Assembly (NCBI GenBank): GCA_949128115.1
Contig: OX421966.1
Coordinates: 37,713,042 to 37,777,041, forward strand
DNA from: Anaspis maculata
Taxonomy: Eukaryota > Arthropoda > Insecta > Coleoptera > Scraptiidae
Direction of reading: 5' to 3'
DNA length: 64,000 nt
Position numbers and translations under genes: made by a program. Shown in pieces: positions 55,105-64,000 of this stretch; position 1 is the first letter of the stretch, and the number at the start of each line of letters is the position of its first letter. Below the pieces are notes generated by a model. That model searched no databases and was not told the origin of the DNA. It saw only the letters and a program-made list of their open reading frames with translations.

Positions 55105-56004
55105 AGTAGGTTCACTTGTACTGTGACTCTAGTTGGCTGGGCAAATTTTCTACTTTAGCATTGTAGGCTTGCCGCTTTTTCACCTGGTGTGAAACTGACT
55201 TCTCTGGAAGTGAAGTTATATTTCTTATCAAATTGATATTAAAATCTTGGAAAACTGACCTGGTCATGTGTGGAAGTGTGACTAGGGGGACGCAAAGCTG
55301 TGTTACCGTCATTTAAACACCAAAAGAGCACGGGGCGGCCGCAAATCTAAATCATCTTGACGGCGGCCCATTCAGAGTCGACAAAAACTCGTCCCGGAAA
55401 GCCCCAAAATGGAAGCAAATTGCAAATTGAAGGTAACAACATCAATTTCGGTTCAATACGCAACTTTGAGCGGCTGGGTTTTTTGAAATTTGGTTTAATT
55501 TACTTTTTACACGTAAATTCTTTTGCCAATGACAGACTGCAGAGCGATCCTTGTATCGCCCATAATTCTTCAGGGTTTGGCTTGTATTTTTGACTGGAAG
55601 AGGCGAAAGGGTTGATGATTGCATGGGACCCCTTTTTTTGACGAAGGGCATTGTATACTCTTTAATTTGAAGCACCAAAAGTTGAACCGGCTTCAAGAGG
55701 TTAGGAATATTTTTCACAACTGTCAAATGTCAAGGCTCTCTTGATTCATTTGTTCATTGGCGAAAATTAAAAACAGGTCGAAAAATTGTTACATTTTCCA
55801 ATAAAATGGAAAAAAGCGTCAGACATCACGTCCCGCAAAAATGTTCCGGCTATCTGTGAAGGAAATACGCAAAAAATGTGTTTCAAAACTGGTCCGGCCA
55901 GAGCAGCCAACTGCAAAGTTTTGGGGATTTTCTATATTTCACATTTGGAAACTTAGAAACAAAATCTCACAGCCGACTAGAATCACGGTACAAGTGAACC
56001 TACT
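55105..56004. mobile_element. TIR element, 900 bp, non-autonomous
   Basis: Terminal repeats of about 35 bp start AGTAGGTTCACTTGTAC and end with the inverted GTACAAGTGAACCTACT. The interior is not palindromic and has no transposase. No clear TSD. Confidence 0.65.
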
Positions 56005-56009
56005 TTAGC

Positions 56010-57453
56010 CTAAGAACATGGTTCATATTGCATATTGGAATAAAACCTCGAATAAAACAGCAAAATTGATGGTTATTCTAACTTATATTCACTTATTACA
56101 CAGATGGTACTAGAACAACCTACGATGGTCAGTCAAAATACAGTTGCATCACTTCGATTTCAAATTTGCTCGGGTAGGTTTCGAAAGCCTTATCTCAGCC
56201 CAAAGTTTCGTGTCTGGTGTAGGTTTTTCTGTAGAATGTAGAATCTACCAATAACTTCTCTCTGAATTGAGAACCTGAAATAAGAATCACCTTTGAGAAA
56301 GCCGTAGTTGGTAAACATTGTCTTGACTCAGTATCTGAAAAGCCGCGTGAAAATATTTTCAAAGCTTCGTGTCTGGTTGTCCTCTTCTTGGCGCAATTCA
56401 ACGGTGCAATGTGTAATAACTTAGCAAGTTGAAAACCTAGAATGAGAACACAATAATAGGAACAGGGCATATGATTGTGCTTTGTGGTGAAATTACCTGC
56501 ATAGACGTGAATATTCCGTTTGCCTCCGTCCCAATTTGTGTCGCAGTAAATTGATTTAATTATGTTTAAAGCGTAATCGGCAGGTATGCCAAATGTTTTG
56601 CAAAACTGTGAATTAGTATACGCGGAACATACAAATCCACACTTTGTTGTTACATCTAAGAATATTTTTGGAGGTTATGTCACACGTCACACTTCTCGCA
56701 GGCTGTTACAACCAAAAGTCAAACCCAAAACCAGAAACCAATTTCACACGATGCTACAAAATCCGCACTTTGTCAAGTACAATTAAAAATTCTATGATCC
56801 TATATACAATCTATTTGACTTTTAGCTTTGATTGTAGGTATGATACCGCACAATTTTTGATCGAATGAAATTTATAACTCTATATTTGAACTTTAATAAC
56901 TTATCATCGTGTAAATCCAACTCCACTGGATTGACCGCGAGTGGATAGGATGGATATGTCTTCTCCCAGTTCCAACTGCACTGCTCACAATGAAAAAAAA
57001 TTATAATGGTATAATGAAACTGTATTAATGTAAATGAGAATTTAGCAAAAAATATTCCAAATTATTGCAATTGAATGGATATATTTTAAAAAGTTGGATT
57101 TTTACATCTTACCTCTTGTTGGACACACGACGTAAGTATATAAAGAAGGTATCATCGTTATACAGACGGTGAAACGGATCAGTTATGGTTCAGTTTCTGG
57201 TGGCGATAACGCGCAGCACTATTTTGTTAGGGACTTGAAATTCGAAATTATTTAAATTGAAGTGGTTTGGCACGAAAGAGTCGTGTCGAAATAGGTACCA
57301 ACTGTATATTTTAAACAGAAAATTCCCTAACTGTGCGTAATGGTAATCAAATCGCACAGCGTGCGTGAGGAGCTGCTTAGTGAGTCTGTAGATTGTGCGC
57401 TATTCATCACTTACTGTAGTGGTCGTAGGTAAACAGTTTTATTTATGCTATTT
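56010..57453. other. Unassigned DNA, possibly retroelement 3' end
   Basis: No coding region recognised. The part just below 57450 lies downstream of an integrase tail on the minus strand, so it may contain that element's 3' LTR, but I could not define LTR ends. Confidence 0.3.
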
Positions 57454-57651
57454 TTAATGCACTGTAAAGTTCTTGTTGTCGTCTTTCAACGTGCAATTTG
57501 GTCCGTCGAGACCTAACACTTCATAAGGTCGTCGTTGCACTTTGTCTAACTTCTGTCTGTTTTGGCATTTCACATATACAAAATCTCCAGTTTCTAATTA
57601 AACGGGATTTGCTCTTAAGTCAAAAGTTGACTTCCTATGCTCGTTGTCTGT
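57454..57651 (-). pseudogene. Integrase C-terminal tail of an LTR retrotransposon
   Basis: On the minus strand a frame reads LETGDFVYVKCQN, then KVQRRPYEVLGLDG, then NFTVH before TAA at 57454. A GD-F-VYVK strand followed by a GPY-like turn (RRPYEV) and a VH end is the usual C-terminal module of gypsy-type integrase. A TAA interrupts it near 57600. The catalytic core is not upstream; the frame runs into the palindromic block. It shares strand and order with the protease at 62880-64000, so the two are probably ends of one element. Confidence 0.6.
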
Positions 57652-57655
57652 GATT

Positions 57656-57777
57656 GACTATATAATACATTGAACAAGAACCAATCAAAACTCTCAAAAT
57701 GCGAATAGGCAGTCAATCAGCACGTCTGTACGCGTACCACCCCGGCAATACAGGCGCCGTCCTTGACGTAAATATTA
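57656..57777 (+). repeat. S repeat, forward copy (122 bp)
   Basis: Nearly the same as the inverted copy at 59395-59515 (both contain GAACAAGAACCAATCAAAAC and CCACCCCGGCAATACAGGCG). It lies directly left of the palindrome's left arm. Confidence 0.85.
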
Positions 57778-59394
57778 TCAGTAGTAATACAATGAGTGGT
57801 ACGATTATTGTCGATAATTTTTTAGTAATATTATGAGTTATAATCCCAAAGCTGAAAATACAACGAGCCCATAGGGCGAGTTGTATTTTCTTGCATTGGG
57901 ATTAGAACGAAATGATATTATTGAAAAATTATCTGACGATTAAGCGTACAACGCATTGTATTTGATAAGACTATATAATGAATTGACAGAGCGCTACCCA
58001 AGATTCTGGGTTCTACCAGTGTTGTTCAAATGGTTGAAATTTTACAAAGAACTTTGTGGTATACACTGATTAATCAGGGTAATCTTATTCTTTACTCAAA
58101 ATGGTTTTCAATATTCACTTCATCATCATAATAAACTGCGTTCTTATTAGCGCAATAGCGCTTTTTTCTTAACGTTGGCAACGGAAGTCTCGAGATGCTG
58201 CGCGTCGGTAAAAGTCAAAAGTTGGAAACGTCATTGTTTGACGTTCGAGTTTGTAGGTTAGTTGCAGTTGGAAATCGGAAGATGAAAAACGCTTTCAAAC
58301 AAAAAGTGCTATGAAAAAGTGCAGTAGACCTATTCAGAATCAGAAGTGGCTTTCATGCCATATATCCAGCTACACTGGAATTTCTCACCAAATTCAGGGT
58401 GCTACTGCGAAATGGACAAATCAGAGGATATTATACCAGAGAATGGACAAGAAGGCGACAGGTTATACAATGTTATGATTGATTTTATTGAAATACTTGA
58501 AGGTTTTTTCTTCTTCAGCATAAAGGGAACCTTAGACTGATCTTGGAAAGTCCAGAAGCTTCAAGAAATTCTCTAAATGAAGCAATGGAGATGGAACGTT
58601 TCGATCGATTGACACTTTGTAGCATACAATTTTTCTCAATACAAATTATTTGTAAAAGGCAATTGAGTAAAATGCGTTATATTTGTACTGAATTTGTTTA
58701 AATAATTTAATGAAACAATACGGAAGTAAGACAAAGTTGAGAGTCGAGGAACATACTTAAAAAAACATGATTATTGCATGAACGGTAAGTTAGTGACACG
58801 AAGTTGAGATTCAAGACACATACTCCAGTAAAGCATGCATGGATAGATAAAAAAACTATTGCCTACACTTTATGTTATCACAATTCACTCAAATATTGTA
58901 ACAGGCTGGGGAGAGTCTTCACATGCAAAGTTGTATCTTGATTCAATGTTTTTAATGAAACCGAAGGACATTTTTCTTTGATGTAGCAGAAGCGTCTGCT
59001 TGTAATTGAAAGCCCTTGTATAAGCCATTTTTGGTGAAGGCCGTGAGTAGATAAAATTGAGATTCCTCTTGGAAAATTAAACAGCGTGTGTCCGGTTCCC
59101 AGTTCAACAAAACTTGGGCTTCTTTTTTTCTTCTCCTATAAATCAAAAAGCACAAAATTTAACAACTAACGGTGTGGAATGAAAATTTACTAGGAAAGTG
59201 GGAATACTTATACCTTTAAATGGTAGAAAATGCTCTATAATGCATGGAAAACGTTCTTGCAATGTTCAGTTTCATATAATTATTTTGATTGTGACAACTG
59301 ACAGCACTGACATTGCGTAAATGCGCTCTGATGCTCTGAATGACAGCCACTGCCCTGGTCTGGGAGAGGGGGAAGGACCACGGTACCACAGCGA

Positions 59395-59515
59395 TAATAT
59401 TTACGTCAAGGAGGACGCCTGTATTGCCGGGGTGGTAAGCGTAGAGACGTGCTGATTGGCTGCCTATGCGCATTTCAAGAGTTTTGATTGGTTCTTGTTC
59501 AATGTATTATATAGT
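59395..59515 (-). repeat. S repeat, inverted copy at palindrome centre
   Basis: Reverse-orientation copy of 57656-57777 forming the spacer between the two long arms. Confidence 0.85.
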
Positions 59516-59742
59516 CGCTGTGGTACCGTGGTCCTTCCCCCTCTCCCAGACCAGGGCAGTGACTGTCATTTGGAGCGCATTTACGCAATATCAGTTCTGT
59601 CAATTGTCACAATCAAAATGTATGAAACTGAACATGGAAAGAACGTTTTCCATGCATTATAGGTATCATTTTCTACCATTTAAAGGTATAGTACTTCCAC
59701 TTTCCTAGTAAATTTTCATTCCACACTGTTAGTTGTTAAATT

Positions 59743-60036
59743 TTGTGCTTTCTGATTTATAGGAGAAGAGAAAAAGAAGCCCAAGTTTTGTTGAACTGCA
59801 AACAGAACACACCCTGTTTAATTTACCAAGAGGAATCTCAATTTTATCTACTCACGGACTTCACACCAAAAATGGCTTTACACCCCAAAAAGACAGCGGC
59901 TTCCCAATTCACAAGCAGACGCTTCTGCTACATCAAAGAAAAATGTCCTTCGGTTTCATTAGAAACATTGAATCAAGATTCAACTTTGCATGTGAAGACT
60001 CTCCCCAGCCTGTTACAATATTTGAGTGAATTGTGA
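59743..60036 (+). CDS. Open frame in right palindrome arm, unknown
   Basis: A 97-codon frame ends in a clean stop. Its mirror in the left arm (58952-59155, minus) is similar at the protein level but differs by a frame change partway. A TTTATAG acceptor-like site lies just before the RRREKE segment and a donor-like AAAG|GTATA is about 90 bp upstream, but the reading phases do not join cleanly. I do not recognise the protein. It may be a decayed exon carried by the palindrome. Confidence 0.25.
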   Translation: MCFLIYRRREKEAQVLLNCKQNTPCLIYQEESQFYLLTDFTPKMALHPKKTAASQFTSRRFCYIKEKCPSVSLETLNQDSTLHVKTLPSLLQYLSEL

Positions 60037-60814
60037 TAACATAAAGTGTAGGCAATAGTTTATTTAATAATCTGTCCATGCATGCTTTACTAAAGTATGT
60101 GTCTTGAATCTCAACTTTGTGTCACTACCTACTTACTGTTCAAGCAATAATCATGTTTTTTGAGTATGTTCCTCGACTCTAAACTTCGTCTTACTTCCGT
60201 AGTGTTTCATTAAATTATTAAAACAAATTCAGTACATATAACGCATTTTACTCAATTTCCTTTTAGAAATAATTTGCATCGAGAAAAATTGTATGTCTAC
60301 AACGTCTCAATCGATCAAAACGTTCCATCTCCATTGGCTCATTTAGAGAATTTCTGAAAGCTACTGCACTTTCCAAAATCAGTCGAAGGATTCCTTATTG
60401 CTAAAAAAAAATCCTTCAAGTATTTCAGTAGAATCAATCATAGCTTAACTTCCTATAACCTACGCCGGTCTTGTTCATTCTCAGGTATAATATCCTCCGA
60501 TTTGTCCATTTCGCAGTAACACGCTGAATTTGGTGATAAATTTCAGTGTAGCTGGATATGGCATGAAAGCCACTTCTGATTCTGAATAGGTCTACTGCAC
60601 TTTTTGTGTGGAAGCATTTTTCATCTTCCGATTTCCAACTGCAACTAACCTGCAAACTCGAACGTCGAACGTCAAACAATGACGTTTCCAACTTGACGTA
60701 TTCACGGACGCAGCATCTCGATCTCTTCCGTTGCCAACGTTAAGAAAAAAGCGCTATTGCGCTAATAAGAACGCAGTTTATTATGATGATGAAGTGAATA
60801 TTGAAAACCATTTT

Positions 60815-62436
60815 AGTCCAGTCAAATTAAGCAAAAATCTGGCCAAACCGGAAATAAATTCGGAAGTTGACGAAATTCGGTGAATCGATGCAGAATTCAA
60901 CGTGGAATAACATACTAAAATTCCCGAAAATTCCAACGCTTGGCTTTTTCTCTAGGACCAATAAAAGAGCGCCATCCTTGTAAATTTTCAATTTTTTCTG
61001 AATAACTTGTAAACAATCACATTAAGGACACAAAAACCAGCGAAGCAAATGTAGCCCGTTACATTCTCAAGAGATCAGTATTAAATTCATCACTTTGTGG
61101 TTAATAGTCTCTAAGATACAGCGTCTGCTAGAACGCAGTGAAAATGACTCAAAATTTATTTCCGGATTTTACGTAACAATTTGCATTGTGTCAGTTCAGG
61201 GGCTGTAACGTGGACAGAAAATGTGCGGATTTCAACGTGTTTCACATTTTTGGAAAGCCAATTCAACATTCGGTATCACACTTTTGTCTAGAAGTCGCCA
61301 ACTTCAAAATGGTACTTTTCCTCAACCTTCGAAATCGATACTTGAAGTCCCGAAGAATCCCCAAAGATTGATTATTTTGATACCATGCCATTTGCCTACT
61401 TTTTCAAGTAGAGCAAAACCATCCAGGAAATATGTGAAGAATTGGATACCAAAACCATAGGATGTTTCAGAATGTTTTTCCCAGTGATGGTTCCTGAGTT
61501 ATGTGGGTTGAAAGACTAAAACGACCTATCTGGAGAAAAAGATAGGTAGTCCGGACACTAACTGCTGAATACTGTACGGACCTTGCATTTGATGATACAA
61601 AATGCCACTCAGCAGACGTAGTAAATATATATTTATGTACTTTCCACGTCTGCCAAGTGGCATCTTACACCTAAAATTCAAGGTCCGTACAGTATTCAGC
61701 AGTTAGTGTCCGAACTACCAATTTTTTTTCCAAGTATGTCGTTTTAGTCTTTTAACCCATATACCTCAGGAACCATCACTAGGAAAACGATTCTGAAACA
61801 TGCTATTTTTTTGGTATTTAATCTTTCACATATTCTCAAGATGGTTTTTCCATACTTGGAAAATGAAGCAAATGGTATGGTATGGAAATAATCGATTTTT
61901 GGGGATTCTTCGGAACTTCAAGGATAAATTTGAAAGGTCGAGGAAAAGTACCATTTTGAAGTTGGCGACTTCTAGACAAAAGTGTGATACCAAATGTTGA
62001 ATTGGCTTTCCAAGATTGTAAAACACACTGAAATCTACATATACTGTCCACGTTACAGCCCTTGAACTGACACTATGCAAATTGTTTCGTAAAATCTGGA
62101 AATAAATTTTGAGTCATTTTCACTGCGTTCTAGCAGACGCTGTATCTCGGAGACTATCAACCACAAAGTGATGAATTTGTTACTGATCTCTTGATAATTT
62201 AACGCGCTACATTTGCTTCGATGGTTTTTGTGTTCTAAAGGTGATAGTTTACAAGTTATTCAGAAAAAATCGAAAATTTACAAGGATGGCGCTCTTTTAT
62301 TGGTTCTAGGAAAAAAGCCAAGCATTGGAATTTTCGGGAATTTCAGTATGTTATTCCACGTTAAATTCTGCATCGATCCACCAAATTTCGTCAACTTCCG
62401 AATTTCTTTCCGGTTAAAATCTATTTTGACTGGACT
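60815..62436. mobile_element. Foldback element B, 1622 bp, TSD ATTTT
   Basis: The ends AGTCCAGTCAAA and the inverted TTTGACTGGACT lie between 5-bp ATTTT repeats (60810-60814 and 62437-62441). The left palindrome arm shows the uninterrupted site CCATTTTGAG (as its complement at about 58096-58106), so the insertion and the duplication are both directly demonstrated. The arms are about 800 bp, centred near 61630. No recognised coding capacity. Confidence 0.85.
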
Positions 62437-62869
62437 ATTTTGAGTAAAGAATAAGATTACCCTGATTAATCAGTGTACACCACAAAGTTCTTTGTAAAAT
62501 TTCAACCATTTGAACAACACTGGTAGAACCAGAACCTTGGGTAGCGCTCTGTCAATTCACTATATAGTCTTATCAAATACAATGCGTTGTACGCTTAATC
62601 GTCAGATAATGTTTTAATAATATCATTTCGTTATAATCCCAACGCAAGAAAATACAACTCGCCCTATGGGCTCGTTGTATTTTCAGCTTTGGGATTATAG
62701 CTCATAATATTACTAAAAAATTATCGACAATAATCGTACCACTCATTGTATTACTACTGACAATTCGTGAACTCTCTTTCGCGGTGATTGAAAACGATAT
62801 TTCGACTCATTTGCAGAATATACCATGTTATCGATCGGTTTCTTTGATTGGCATAGTTACTTCACAACT

Positions 62870-64000
62870 CTTTATGAAATTGACTACATCTTTTTTCTTT
62901 TCAGGCTTGGAAATCGCGATTTTACATTCGTTAGCAGCTTACTAGCTAATTCTCTAAGCTCATTGACATCTATAATTTTGAATATCTTGTCACTATAATG
63001 TAGTTTTACAGTCTGAATATTTTCTTCACCGGCTGTTTTGTTGAGCATACGGATAAAAGTTCTCGCAAGACTCTTTCATCTCTGGTAAGTATTTTTGACT
63101 CACTACCTTTCATTAGTCTTTCTTTATCTGACTTCTTCAATAAATCTCCATCACCGGACTGAGTCCTGGACCTCAAACCCTCAGGTTTGTTGTCACTAAT
63201 GACGTCTCTATGAGAAACAAAATGTAAGTTGCATTTCCTTATGACGAAACTCATACGGTCAGCTGATATTATTAAATTGAGTTGCGGTAGGTCGTATGCT
63301 TCTTTACTGTTTGTTACTTCGAACAACGTAACATTTTCGTTCGAAACGTTAATTTCTTTTGACATTAGGTCAGTATTTTGAAGAAAAAGAAATTATGCTC
63401 TGGCCTGGGGTGGTTATTTTTGCTATATTCACGTTGGAAGTTTTTTGAGGACGCGTGTTTTCAACTTCTGTTTCAAGCGATCGAACGTTAAATTTCGAGA
63501 ACGGTTGAGTCGACGATTTTGGTTTCTTGTTTACAATTGTTTCCCGCGTAGTATTTACTATTTTTGCATCGTGAGGCAAAACTATAGGCACACTTTTACG
63601 AATTTCAATTGCCTTTTCTCTTGAATCGGATTTGACATTTTCGCTTATAAGCTCTTTTACAATTTGGCAACGTGGTGAGATTTTACGTGTATGTTTTTCT
63701 GCGGAGTAACACGTATGTTTGTTCTTCTGTATGTTTCAAAATTAACACAGATCTGCCGAAATCTAAAATACAGTTATACTTTCGAATATAATCCATGCCT
63801 AAAATTACATCGCATGGGATGGGAGAATCGTAATCCACTACATTAAATTCTTGAAAACTATCAAAATTTTTGCCGAAAAGCGTACCCAAAGTTTGTGAAA
63901 CACTTTCTGTGACTCCTCTTATCTTGGCACGATTATCTGGATAAATGATTTAGTTTCTGTCGATTTTTTCGCGTCTGAATAAGCTCGAGTCAGCTCCGCT
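62870..64000 (-). pseudogene. Protease and linker of an LTR retrotransposon, cut by window end
   Basis: Read on the minus strand from the window edge, a GADSSLFRREKI segment corresponds to the flap-side part just after the retropepsin active-site Asp-Ser/Thr. It is followed by a TAA at about 63949 and then CDVILGMDYIRKYNCILDFG, the conserved second half of gypsy-type aspartic proteases. Downstream frames (63591-63370, 63365-63006 and on to about 62905) form a long linker with stops at 63683 and near 63368. The RT that should follow is absent: sequence passes into the palindrome at 62760. The element appears dead and split, with its integrase tail at 57454-57651. Confidence 0.7.

Larger units (their letters stand above)
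57778..62760. repeat. Large nested palindrome, arms about 1.62 kb
   Basis: The left arm is 57778-59394. The right arm is 59516-62760 once the inserted palindrome 60815-62436 and one 5-bp duplication are removed; arm lengths then agree (about 1617 and 1618 bp). The centre is the 121-bp S repeat in reverse orientation. Arms differ by scattered substitutions and small indels, so this is an old genomic structure and not a simple read artefact. Mirrored open frames (58952-59155 minus, 59743-60036 plus) share a CFLIYRRR...EAQVLLN start and an EESQFYLLT segment but fit no family I know. Confidence 0.85.

Noticed and set aside
57778..62760. Assembly artefact explaining the large palindrome
   Set aside because: The arms differ by many substitutions and indels, and only one arm carries insertion B with its own TSD, so it is not a simple read-level inversion; long-read confirmation would still be useful.

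Overview
This window looks like a repeat-dominated stretch of a eukaryotic, probably arthropod (insect) genome. The evidence is AT-rich DNA, GT-AG introns, AATAAA signals, an insect-style TCAGT initiator, and a dense mix of Ty3/gypsy, non-LTR (jockey-like and others), hAT, piggyBac-type and mariner-type elements plus many foldback MITEs. I found no convincing single-copy host gene and no bacterial features. Species cannot be settled from sequence alone; a hemipteran would fit, but that is a guess.

Layout. 0-5.7 kb: mostly unassigned DNA with a GC-rich island carrying a TATA/initiator-like hairpin, a 5'-truncated non-LTR insertion with a 17-bp target-site duplication (TSD) inside a MITE-like palindrome, and a second MITE. 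5762-15073: a complete, young Ty3/gypsy-type LTR retrotransposon on the minus strand, with 2.0-kb LTRs, TSD ACTT, PBS, PPT, gag, protease and RT-RNaseH-integrase. It has a textbook -1 frameshift signal between gag and protease, and two single in-frame stops. 15-25 kb: 48-bp minisatellites, TA-flanked foldback MITEs and otherwise unassigned DNA. 25.5-32.6 kb: a solo LTR, a TTAA-flanked piggyBac-type MITE, a decayed mariner-type copy, a broken jockey-like LINE and small MITEs. 33.2-35.9 kb: a decayed non-LTR-type reverse transcriptase with a C-terminal nuclease-like region, split by an exactly 1000-bp MITE. 37.7-40.2 kb: microsatellite, tandem repeats and a 507-bp TRIM-like miniature retrotransposon whose 144-bp LTRs each hold a tRNA-like cloverleaf.

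41-47.6 kb: a 1.5-kb palindrome followed by a full-length hAT transposon (TSD GTTCATGT, TIR CAGTGGCGTAGC). Its three-exon transposase gene is predicted to give 873 residues, but the CxxH motif looks deleted. 49.8-56 kb: more palindromic elements, a TIR element with a 42-bp minisatellite, and a second solo LTR. 57.4-64 kb: a minus-strand LTR retroelement whose protease (63-64 kb) and integrase tail (57.5 kb) survive, while everything between is replaced by a 5-kb nested palindrome containing a second palindrome with its own TSD.

The genes here do not form a host pathway; each coding region serves its own element. The most unusual items are the miniature retrotransposon with tRNA-like LTRs, the nested palindrome at 57.6-62.8 kb, and the well-preserved gag/protease recoding signal.
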